A program made the position numbers and the translations under genes. From contig NZ_JAIELN010000013.1 in assembly GCF_019753045.1 (NCBI RefSeq), positions 1 through 64,000 of the forward strand: a DNA stretch of 64,000 nucleotides, written 5' to 3'. Source of the stretch: Hyphomicrobium sp. (GTDB lineage Bacteria; Pseudomonadota; Alphaproteobacteria; Rhizobiales; Hyphomicrobiaceae). A model generated the notes under the pieces. It saw nothing but the letters and a program-made list of their open reading frames with translations. It was not told the origin of the DNA and did no database searches. Positions 55,433 through 63,379 of the stretch are shown here, piece by piece (position 1 is the first letter of the stretch; every line of letters begins with the position of its first letter).

Positions 55433-56763
55433 AGCGACCGTATTGGCTGGCTCTGCTCGCAGTCATCATACTCATCGCTGCGGTCTGGATCATCTACGTG
55501 CCGGGGCCGCTGGCCTTTGCAAAGGGTGGCTCGGTCGCTCTTGCCGATTATAAGGACGGCAATCCGACAGGCGTGCCGGCGAAACTAGCAAAAGACGATC
55601 TCGTTTCGCGCGGAAAGTATCTGACGCGCGCGGCCGATTGCGAGGCGTGTCATACGGCCAAGGGCGGCGAACCTTACGCTGGCGGCCTCGCTTTCAATCT
55701 TCCGTTCGGTACGCTCTACTCGCCGAACATCACACCCGACAAGGAAACGGGTATCGGCAATTGGACCGATGCCGATTTCCTGAATGCCGTCCATAAGGGG
55801 ATCGCGCCTGACGGGTCGCGTCTTTATCCGGCATTTCCCTACACGTCATATACGATGCTGACGGACGACGATGTGCTGGCGATCAAGGCGTATCTGTTCA
55901 GCCTTGCCCCGGTTCGTCGCGAGGCACCCCCGAACACACTTGCTTTCCCATTCAATCAACGCTGGGGGATGGTGTTCTGGTCGCTCCTCTACAATAGCGA
56001 CGAGAGGTTCCGGCCCGATCCGAAACAAAGCGCGGAATGGAATCGCGGCGCGTACCTCGCCGAAGCGCTGGGCCATTGCGGCGAGTGCCATACGCCGCGT
56101 AATCTCATGCAGGCGCTCAACAACCGCAAAAAATTCGGAGGTGCCGTCACGGCCGGGTGGAAGGCTTACAACATAACGCAAGACAAAGAGACCGGCATCG
56201 GCAGCTGGGACGATGAGACGACGGCGAAGTTTCTGGCGCATGGCCACGTGGAAGGCTTCGGCACCGCTTCCGGACCGATGGGCGAGGCCATCGACATGAG
56301 CTTGATGCATTTGGAGCCGGACGACATCAAAGCGCTCGTAACGTATCTGAAAACAATTCCGCCGATTTCCGACCCGGAGCTTCCAGTTCCAAAGACGACG
56401 CTGGCCTCGGCGTTCCCCAAGGCGCATGAGATTTCCGAAAACGAACGCGGCGCGATGATTTTCGCGGGTGCTTGTGCGGCCTGTCACGGATGGTCGGGTG
56501 AAAGTCCGGTACGGTCGTACGCGAATTTCGTCGGCGGCCGTACCATCAACGATCCGAGCGCGAGGAACGTCGCGCAAGCCGTGATTTGGGGCGTGACCCG
56601 CCACTCGCCCGAGGGCGAGGTTACGATGCCGGCATTCGGCAAAGCGTATTCGCCGGAAGAAATTGCCGCCGTCGTCAACTATGTCACCGCGCGTTTCGGA
56701 GCCGGGAAGTCCCACATTACGGCGCAGGACGTGGTGAAGATCGGCCAGCAGGCGTCGCAGTAG
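55429..56763 (+). CDS. Membrane-anchored tri-haem cytochrome c
   Basis: The 444-residue protein has an uncleaved N-terminal membrane anchor and three CxxCH motifs at Cys71/74/His75, Cys217/220/His221 and Cys349/352/His353, the pattern of the cytochrome subunits of aldehyde or alcohol dehydrogenases. It overlaps iorB by four bases and should be its electron acceptor, passing electrons to the respiratory chain. Axial methionines are in the right regions (YTSYTMLTDDD, GPMGEAIDMSLMHL, MPAFGKAYS). Confidence 0.95.
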   Translation: MKRPYWLALLAVIILIAAVWIIYVPGPLAFAKGGSVALADYKDGNPTGVPAKLAKDDLVSRGKYLTRAADCEACHTAKGGEPYAGGLAFNLPFGTLYSPNITPDKETGIGNWTDADFLNAVHKGIAPDGSRLYPAFPYTSYTMLTDDDVLAIKAYLFSLAPVRREAPPNTLAFPFNQRWGMVFWSLLYNSDERFRPDPKQSAEWNRGAYLAEALGHCGECHTPRNLMQALNNRKKFGGAVTAGWKAYNITQDKETGIGSWDDETTAKFLAHGHVEGFGTASGPMGEAIDMSLMHLEPDDIKALVTYLKTIPPISDPELPVPKTTLASAFPKAHEISENERGAMIFAGACAACHGWSGESPVRSYANFVGGRTINDPSARNVAQAVIWGVTRHSPEGEVTMPAFGKAYSPEEIAAVVNYVTARFGAGKSHITAQDVVKIGQQASQ

Positions 56764-56868
56764 AGTTCATCCCGGCGTCCGCTCTTGTTCGTCCGGCGTC
56801 CGGCCGATAGGAACACGTGAGCCTTCCGGCGTCTCTTGGGCGCCGGGTTGCCGCGCGTATGATCCTTA

Positions 56869-57912
56869 ATGCAAGACGAAAGACCGAGCGTGTCCGATCC
56901 TGTTGCCCACCGCATCGCGGCGCTGGCGGTGCTTCCCGTTTTCTTCAAACTCGACGGCAAGCGGGTCGTTTTGGCGGGCGGAGGCGAGCCGTCGCTCTGG
57001 AAGGCCGAGCTTCTGTCGGCTGCGGGCGCCCACGTTGAAGTTTTCGCGGAGCGCTTCGCCGAAGGTTTTCGGGATCTGGCGGCCTCGCCGCCCAACGGCC
57101 AACTCCTCTTGCGGGATCGCCGCTGGAGGCCGGAGGATCTGAGATCCGCGGCGCTCGCAGTCGGCGCATTGAGCGATGAGACGGAGGCCGCCGAGTTCGC
57201 GTCTGCCGCTCGCGCAGCGGGCGTGCCTGTCAACGTCGTCGATCGTCCGGCATTCTGCGATTTCCAGTTTGGCGCGATCGTCAATCGTTCGCCGCTTGTC
57301 GTCGGGATCTCGACGGATGGCGCGGCGCCCGTCTTCGGTCAGGCGATCCGCTCGCTCATCGAAGGGCTGCTGCCGGAAAGCTTCAAGAGCTGGGCTGAGG
57401 CTGCGCGCGCCTTACGGCGCGACAGCGACCGCTTTGGCGACACCATGGAGAAGAAGCGGCGCTTCTGGCAGCGGTTCACGGATTTCGCGATAAGGAATGC
57501 CGACCGCGGACCGACGCCTGCAGATCTCGATCAGTTGATGGGCGATGTTGCGGTTGAAGACCGCCGTTACCCGGTGGTCATCATCGAAATCGGCCCGGGC
57601 GGTGCGGAAGGTCTGACGCTTGGAGCAGTCCGAACGCTGCGCGGGGCCGACCACATATTTTTCGACGACGACGTTCCGGTCGCCGTGACGGAGTTCGCCC
57701 GCCGTGAAGCCCGGAGATATCCAGTCGGGGAACGGGCACAAAATGCTCAGACCGTCATCGACAACATCGTGGCGGCCAGTGCCCAAGGCGGCCGGGTCGT
57801 GCGGATCAGAATGCGCGTGGCACTCGACACCGGCGCGGAGCCGGACGAAGCGGAGGCGTTGCGAGCCGCGGGCCTGTCGGTGGTTGTCCTTCCCCCGGGG
57901 TATGCTCCTTAG
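56869..57912 (+). CDS. Siroheme-synthase-like protein with reduced methyltransferase part
   Basis: The N-terminal half (1-220) is a precorrin-2 dehydrogenase/ferrochelatase domain: LPVFFKLDGKRVVLAGGGEP with the NAD-binding Gly-rich loop (37-49), CDFQFGAIVNRSPLVVGIST and the helical domain. The C-terminal half begins like the SUMT methyltransferase (VVIIEIGPGGAEGLTLGAVRTL, GADHIFFDDDVPVA) but stops after about 110 residues instead of about 250 and lacks the later SAM motifs. It is thus CysG-like with a vestigial methyltransferase. Confidence 0.83.
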   Translation: MQDERPSVSDPVAHRIAALAVLPVFFKLDGKRVVLAGGGEPSLWKAELLSAAGAHVEVFAERFAEGFRDLAASPPNGQLLLRDRRWRPEDLRSAALAVGALSDETEAAEFASAARAAGVPVNVVDRPAFCDFQFGAIVNRSPLVVGISTDGAAPVFGQAIRSLIEGLLPESFKSWAEAARALRRDSDRFGDTMEKKRRFWQRFTDFAIRNADRGPTPADLDQLMGDVAVEDRRYPVVIIEIGPGGAEGLTLGAVRTLRGADHIFFDDDVPVAVTEFARREARRYPVGERAQNAQTVIDNIVAASAQGGRVVRIRMRVALDTGAEPDEAEALRAAGLSVVVLPPGYAP

Positions 57913-58268
57913 CGTGTGTCGCGTCTCGACACCCTCCCGCGATCCAGCGGCCGTTTTATGTGGTTCAGCCATGCGCCATGCCGTTGCCGCGAAGCGGTGC
58001 AAGTAAAAAGTATTAAGCGGTACTTGAGCCACAGGCTGTGATCGCTTCCGCAGGGGGCGAAAGATTTCTTTTTCTCTCAGATGGTTAGCGGACGCTTCAT
58101 GAGCTCGGCGCGGCTTGGAATGGCGTTCCCACTTGTCTATACTTGGGATGAGGGGATCCGTTCGGATCAGAGTAGGCCACGTTGGCGGGTTAGCGCATCG
58201 CTTCCCACCGGTGGGTTTTGCTCGTCTGCTCCCTTTCGTCGTTTGTAAGTATTCGGAGTCGCCTGCGC
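57913..58268. other. Gap with a strong promoter before the OmpA gene
   Basis: Just over 350 bases without a gene. It contains an excellent promoter (TTGGAA-17-TATACT, listed apart) and a small inverted repeat (GATCCG/CGGATC) near 58157-58170 in what would be the leader. A T-rich run TTTCTTTTTCTCTC at about 58066-58079 precedes it. Confidence 0.45.
58115..58143 (+). promoter_or_regulatory. Strong-looking sigma-70 promoter
   Basis: TTGGAA at 58115-58120 and TATACT at 58138-58143 with a 17-base spacer. It points at the OmpA/BON gene whose ATG is at 58269, giving a leader of about 120 bases. Confidence 0.55.
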
Positions 58269-60419
58269 ATGCGCTGCAATCCATCATATTGGCTTTTGGG
58301 ACTCGTCCCGATTGCAATGTTGACTTGGGTTGCCGTCGAGCTCGAGCGTGGCAGTATGGAATATGATCTAGCCCAACGTTCGGGCGAAGCGCTGAAGCGC
58401 GCGGGTTTCGATTGGGCCAGCCTCCGCTTCGTCGGCCGCGACGTCGTGCTGATGGGGAAGGCGCCAGAAGAGATCGATCCGATAAAGGCACTTGCCTCAG
58501 TGGAGAACGTCTGGGGCGTCCGCGTCGCCAGCGACAGATCCGAGCTCATCGACAGCGTTGCGGACTACCGCTGGTCGGTGATTTCGCCCGGCGCCGGCCG
58601 CGTGCGGCTCGCGGGCGACGTTCCGTCGGAGGAGGCGAGACGGGAGCTTATCGATGCCACCCGCAGCGCCTTTCCGGGTAGCGAAGTTTCCGACGAGATG
58701 CGCTTGGCGCGTGGCTCGATCGACCGGCACCAGTGGCTTACGGGCGCTGTCTTCAGCGTGCGCAGCCTTTCCGGCTTGAAACGCGGCGAGGCGGAACTCG
58801 CCAATCTCAATCTGTCGATCAAGGGCGAGGCGAAAACATCGTCTGCCTATCGGGAGATCAAGACTGCGCTCGCAACACGGCGACCGGCTGGTGTTGGCCT
58901 AGCGCATGAAGATATCGCGTTACCAATCGCCCGGCCCTTCGTATGGTCGATAAAGAAGAGCGGCACGGGGATTGCGGTCTCAGGTTTTGCGCCTTCCGAT
59001 GAAGAGCGCGAGAAGCTCGGCGCGCGCACGAAATCGCTTTTTTCCTCAATGTCGATCTCCGACCGCACGGATATCGCTGCTGGTGCTCCCGATGGATGGG
59101 GCAAGGCGGCCACGATCGCGCTTGAACAGCTGGCACAACTTCGGTTAGGCGAAGTTTCGATCGCCGACCGCGAGCTGACCTTCTCGGGCGAGGCGGCTGA
59201 CGAGCAGATCGCTTCGGCTGTCAAAAAGACGTTGAAGCTCCAGGTCCCGCAAAACTTCCGGATCATCGACCAAATTCGCTTCTCGAAGCCGGATATCGTC
59301 GTCCCGGGAGGCGGCTATGTGATGGGCATCGTGAACGAAGGAGCTGCGCTCGAACTCGTTGGCATGATGCCGAGCGAAGCGGCGCGGGCGGCGCTCATCG
59401 ATGCGGTGAAGGCGCGCTTTCCCGGGCGGCAGCTGAACGACAAATCGCAGGTGGCTCCCGGCGCGCCCGACGGGTGGCAGCAGTGCGTCGTCGCCGGCCT
59501 CGCGTCGTTGCCGCGTCTCAAGAAGGGCAAATCCATTCTCACCGATCGCCGGCTCGTGGTTTCGGGCGAGACCGACGATTATGCAGCCTCGCAATCGGTT
59601 CCGGGCGACGTGAAGGCCGCCGCAGGCCAGACGTGCGAGACGACGACGAATATCGCATTCACGGGCCAGCTGAAGACGGACCTTGCGTGGAAGGCGTCCC
59701 GCGAAGCCAACGGCATGGTGACGATCGCCGGCGAGGCTCCCGATGATGCGTCGCGCTTGCGTCTCGTCGAGATCGCACAGCAGATCTATGCGGGATCAAA
59801 TGTGACCGACAACATGAAGATCGTCGGCGCGGCGCCCGAGCCTTGGTCATCGGCGGCGCACCTCGGGCTTGAAGAAATGGCGCGGTTGCGCAACGGCGAA
59901 GTTACGATTTCAGGCAAGGAACTCGTGATCAAGGGAGCGGCGGAGAGCGAGCAAGTCGCCAACGACATCCGTAGCGTGCTTTCGACGGATTTGCCGCCGG
60001 GCTTCAAAAGCCGCGATGAGATCACGATCATGTCGGTCGAGGAGAAAGCGGCCGACAGCTGTCAGACGCTGATGCGCCAGACGACCGCCAAGGGCACGAT
60101 CAACTTCGAGCGGGCGAAGGCGGACTTGACGCCCGATAGCACGCAGACGCTCAAGGATCTCGCTCAGATCGCCAATGAGTGTCCGACCTTTAGCATTCAA
60201 ATCGAGGGCCATACGGACGCGGAGGGAACAGATGAGCGCAATTCTCGGCTTGCCGATCGCCGGGCGCGCGCGGTCGCGGATTTTCTTTCGCAGAACGGCG
60301 TCGACGCGCGCCGCCTGACAACGATCGGTTACGGGGCAACGCGGCCGATCGGTGACAATTCTACGGACGCAGGCCGTGCCAAAAATCGCCGTATCGAATT
60401 CACGGTCCGGGTCAACTGA
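58269..60419 (+). CDS. BON-repeat OmpA-family envelope protein
   Basis: The 716-residue protein begins with a single hydrophobic segment (YWLLGLVPIAMLTWVAVELE), then several BON-like repeats each ending in a motif such as IKGEAKTSSAYREI or VSGETDDYAAS, and a C-terminal OmpA peptidoglycan-binding domain: INFERAKADLTPDSTQTLKDL, FSIQIEGHTDAEGTDERNSRLADRRARAVADFL, and IGYGATRPIGDN. Repeats share the pattern SxGAPDGW. It anchors in the inner membrane and reaches peptidoglycan. ATG 58269 (GGAG ten bases upstream) is the start; an earlier TTG exists. Confidence 0.88.
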   Translation: MRCNPSYWLLGLVPIAMLTWVAVELERGSMEYDLAQRSGEALKRAGFDWASLRFVGRDVVLMGKAPEEIDPIKALASVENVWGVRVASDRSELIDSVADYRWSVISPGAGRVRLAGDVPSEEARRELIDATRSAFPGSEVSDEMRLARGSIDRHQWLTGAVFSVRSLSGLKRGEAELANLNLSIKGEAKTSSAYREIKTALATRRPAGVGLAHEDIALPIARPFVWSIKKSGTGIAVSGFAPSDEEREKLGARTKSLFSSMSISDRTDIAAGAPDGWGKAATIALEQLAQLRLGEVSIADRELTFSGEAADEQIASAVKKTLKLQVPQNFRIIDQIRFSKPDIVVPGGGYVMGIVNEGAALELVGMMPSEAARAALIDAVKARFPGRQLNDKSQVAPGAPDGWQQCVVAGLASLPRLKKGKSILTDRRLVVSGETDDYAASQSVPGDVKAAAGQTCETTTNIAFTGQLKTDLAWKASREANGMVTIAGEAPDDASRLRLVEIAQQIYAGSNVTDNMKIVGAAPEPWSSAAHLGLEEMARLRNGEVTISGKELVIKGAAESEQVANDIRSVLSTDLPPGFKSRDEITIMSVEEKAADSCQTLMRQTTAKGTINFERAKADLTPDSTQTLKDLAQIANECPTFSIQIEGHTDAEGTDERNSRLADRRARAVADFLSQNGVDARRLTTIGYGATRPIGDNSTDAGRAKNRRIEFTVRVN

Positions 60420-60442
60420 GACGAACGCCAGGAAAAGCAACC

Positions 60443-60541
60443 ATGGATTATCTGTTCCTGAAATTGATCTGGTGGATGGCAGCAGCATTTGCGCTGGGGC
60501 TCGTCGCGGGCTGGGTATCGTGTGGCGCTAAAAAACCTTGA
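60443..60541 (+). CDS. 32-residue single-pass membrane protein
   Basis: AGGAAAA six bases before ATG 60443 opens a frame reading MDYLFLKLIWWMAAAFALGL, then VAGWVSCGAKKP and stop. One hydrophobic helix with a terminal Cys and two Lys residues. It is too short for most gene finders and sits in the gap between the OmpA/BON gene and the HhH gene, so it is probably cotranscribed with them. No family is recognised. Confidence 0.65.
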   Translation: MDYLFLKLIWWMAAAFALGLVAGWVSCGAKKP

Positions 60542-60605
60542 GGCGCCGAACGTGGACGATCTTGGAAGTGCTGAAGGAAGTGCAGGGCGAATTGTTGGGT
60601 AGGAA

Positions 60606-62426
60606 ATGACGTACCTCCTGTTGCAGACATTCCTGCTTTTGCTCGCGTCCTATTTTGCGGGCGCGCTCGTTGCTTGCTTTGTGAAGCGGGCAGCCTTCGG
60701 CTCGTCTGCAGATCTGCCCGAAAGTGTTTTGGCGCCAGTGCAGCTCGAGGTGCCAGTTCGTCCTCCGGTCATGTCGCCGTCGCCGCCTCCCGTTCGTGAA
60801 CGCGTGGCGCCGCGGAGGCCGCAGCCCGTGGTCGCGCCACGGGCGATCGACCCTGTGCAGCCTAAGATCGACATCTTGCGGCGGCCAGAGCCACGGCCCG
60901 CTCCGAAGGTGCTCGACCCTTCGCGTTTCTTGCGGGCGCTGATCGGGCCGGATCCCAACGAAGGTATTCCCCGGCGCGCGATCGTCGAATTGCGTCCCTC
61001 GGTGCTAAAACCCGTAACGGGGATTTACCGGCCGAAGCCGCCGGAGCCCGTTGCGCCGACGGAACTCGAGCCGCCAGCTCCTGAGCCTATCGCGGAAGAA
61101 GCGCCGCCTTCGTTGTTGCCTGAGCCTGAGCCCGTCACCAAAACGGAGCGGCCCGGCGGTCTCGCCGCGAGACTGCGTGACGCGACGACGGCGGCAGCTG
61201 CCGGCGCTGTCGCGGCGGCGAAGGCTGCTGCGGCTGCGTCCGCCATGATGCCGAGTGCGTTCTCACGAAAGGCCGTTGAGGAAGAGAAGAAGGAAGCGCC
61301 GGTAGAAGCCGCGGACGAGCCTGCGGAAGTGGCATTGGAAGATGTCCCGCTGGAATCGCCAATTCTCGGATATTCCGATGCGAACGTGTCGAAAACGGCG
61401 CCGCCAGTCGCGATCGAGCCCGAGTCCCAGCCGGAGCCAGAACCTGAGCCTGTACCTGAACCTCAGCCTGCACCTGCGCCCGAGATCGTTGCGCCGCCGG
61501 TCGCGAAGCCCATCGAAGGCGGGGATGATTTTCAGCGTATTCGCGCGATCGATGGTGACATCGAACAAAGGCTGAAGGCTGCGGGCGTGAATTATTTCGA
61601 AGACATCGCCGGGTGGACACAGGCGGATGTCAAACGGTATGGCCAGGAACTGCAAATGCCGGGCCGCATCGATCGCGAGCAATGGGTCGAGCAGGCGCAA
61701 ATTCTCGCCAAGGGCGGGGAGACGTATTATTCGCGCAACCGTTTGGCGTCGCTCAAATCGAGTGCTGCGGCTGCACCTCCGAAGTCCACCACGGATAACG
61801 ATCGTGGGCAAAAGGCTGAGGCAGATGGCGGCAACCCGGCGTCGCCGCCGAGCGGGCATGAGCGGACGGATTTGTCCGGCGTAGCTGCTGCGAGCCAGGG
61901 ACGTTCCGTGGCGGAGATGGCTGCTGCCGCGGCTGCTGCAATCGCCGCTGCTTCCGCCAGCGTGACGCGCGGCCTGAAGCCCATCGAGCCGATTTCGCCG
62001 CTGTCGAAGGTCGATCCGAAGATCTCGATCCCTGCGAGGATCACCGACGCGATCAGGGAGCGGAACGGAGCCGCCGCGCCGGCTCCTGCCGTCAACGCTG
62101 ACGCCAAATCCGAAGCCGACAAGGACGCTGAAGAGAGCGCACCGCCGCCGAGCGAGGCCGATGGATCCCACGACGATCTCAAGCGCATCCGTGGCATTGG
62201 CGTGTTGATCGAGAAGCGGCTGAACGCGCTAGGCGTCGGCACTTACGAGCAGATCGCGAACTGGACGAGCGGCGACATCGATCGCATCAGCCGCAGCCTC
62301 GAATTCAAGGGCCGGATCGAACGCGAGAACTGGGTGGAGCAGGCGCGCATCCTGGCGAGCGGCGGTCAGACAGAATTTTCGCGTCGCGTCGACAGAGGCG
62401 AAGTCGATACCAGCCGCGAGACGTGA
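60606..62426 (+). CDS. Membrane-anchored protein with two helix-hairpin-helix domains
   Basis: A 606-residue protein with an N-terminal membrane helix (LLLQTFLLLLASYFAGALVACF), a long Pro/Ala/Glu-rich linker, a first HhH-like domain at about 307-369 (FQRIRAIDGDIEQRLKAAGV, then WVEQAQILAKGG), a second linker, and a matching HhH domain at about 521-582 (LKRIRGIGVLIEKRLNALGV, WVEQARILASGG). The domains resemble the COG3743-type HhH found in NuoE-like and DUF4332 proteins, often annotated as flap-nuclease-like. DNA binding is possible but unproven. The stop overlaps a convergent hydrolase by 61 bases. Confidence 0.8.
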   Translation: MTYLLLQTFLLLLASYFAGALVACFVKRAAFGSSADLPESVLAPVQLEVPVRPPVMSPSPPPVRERVAPRRPQPVVAPRAIDPVQPKIDILRRPEPRPAPKVLDPSRFLRALIGPDPNEGIPRRAIVELRPSVLKPVTGIYRPKPPEPVAPTELEPPAPEPIAEEAPPSLLPEPEPVTKTERPGGLAARLRDATTAAAAGAVAAAKAAAAASAMMPSAFSRKAVEEEKKEAPVEAADEPAEVALEDVPLESPILGYSDANVSKTAPPVAIEPESQPEPEPEPVPEPQPAPAPEIVAPPVAKPIEGGDDFQRIRAIDGDIEQRLKAAGVNYFEDIAGWTQADVKRYGQELQMPGRIDREQWVEQAQILAKGGETYYSRNRLASLKSSAAAAPPKSTTDNDRGQKAEADGGNPASPPSGHERTDLSGVAAASQGRSVAEMAAAAAAAIAAASASVTRGLKPIEPISPLSKVDPKISIPARITDAIRERNGAAAPAPAVNADAKSEADKDAEESAPPPSEADGSHDDLKRIRGIGVLIEKRLNALGVGTYEQIANWTSGDIDRISRSLEFKGRIERENWVEQARILASGGQTEFSRRVDRGEVDTSRET

Positions 62427-63349
62427 CCAAAATCGCCGCGGGATAGCGTTCCATAGCGCGCACCGTCACGCGGCTCGTCCGTCTCGGCGAAAAAGGATGC
62501 GATTGCCGATATCGTCGGCGCATCCCGCAATAGCGGCGCGTGGCCTTCATCGGGAACGGTGAGGGATTTGAGCCGCGGATGGCGCTGGTGCATTTCCTCG
62601 ACCGTCTTTTCCGAGAGAAGATCGGTATTCGCGCCACGGATGACGAGCACCGGGACGCGCTTCATCGCTTCGAACTGCGGCCATAGTTCCGGTATTGGGC
62701 CGTCGAGAACGGATAAACAATTCGCCAACTTGGGATCGTATCCGCGCGCGGGCTTACCCTTCCGTTCGTTGAAGAGTTGGCGGGCGACGGCTTCGAAATC
62801 CTTATCCGTCATCTTGGGAAAGTCGCGGCGAAAGAGATCGCCGACGATGCGCGTCGCATCCTCCCAGTTCTTCGCGAGCGGAACGCGGCCGACGTAGCCG
62901 GCTATGCGAGCCAAACCTTCCGCATCGATGACGGGTCCGATGTCGTTCAACACGACCGCTCCGATCAACGACGGCTGTACGGCTGCCAGCACCATGGAGA
63001 CGAGGCCGCCTCTCGAGGTGCCGATGACGCCGACGTTATGCAGACCAAGCATGGTCAGAAAATCGATGACGTCCTGCGTCTCGATAGGCACGGCGTAGTT
63101 CTTCCAATTGGCATCGTGATCGGAAAGGCCGCGTCCGCGCGTGTCGAGCGTAAAGACATCGCGAGGTACGGCGCCTCGGCTCAAGGCCATGGCGACGTCA
63201 TGAAAATCGCGGCTGTTACGCGTCAAGCCAGCGAGGCATAGAACGGGACGCGCGCGCGACGGCGTTTCCGGCCGGTAGTGCCGGCCATAGAGGCGCAGCC
63301 CGTCGCGGCAGGTGAAGTAGATGTCTTCGAATTCTTGCCCGGTCGCCAT
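62366..63349 (-). CDS. Alpha/beta hydrolase
   Basis: 327 residues with VLCLAGLTRNSRDFHD, VFTLDTRGRGLSDHD, VIGTSRGGLVSMVL (nucleophile Ser112), VLVIRGANTDLLSE (acid region) and VPDEGHAPLL (His). The fold is that of esterases and haloperoxidase-like enzymes. The last 20 residues run past the stop of the convergent HhH gene, an overlap of 61 bases; the start codon of the hydrolase is at 63349. Confidence 0.9.
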   Translation of the reverse strand: MATGQEFEDIYFTCRDGLRLYGRHYRPETPSRARPVLCLAGLTRNSRDFHDVAMALSRGAVPRDVFTLDTRGRGLSDHDANWKNYAVPIETQDVIDFLTMLGLHNVGVIGTSRGGLVSMVLAAVQPSLIGAVVLNDIGPVIDAEGLARIAGYVGRVPLAKNWEDATRIVGDLFRRDFPKMTDKDFEAVARQLFNERKGKPARGYDPKLANCLSVLDGPIPELWPQFEAMKRVPVLVIRGANTDLLSEKTVEEMHQRHPRLKSLTVPDEGHAPLLRDAPTISAIASFFAETDEPRDGARYGTLSRGDFGHVSRLVSTSPLSTRRENSV

Positions 63350-63379
63350 TCGTGTGCCGCTGCCTTTGTCCAGAACGTT

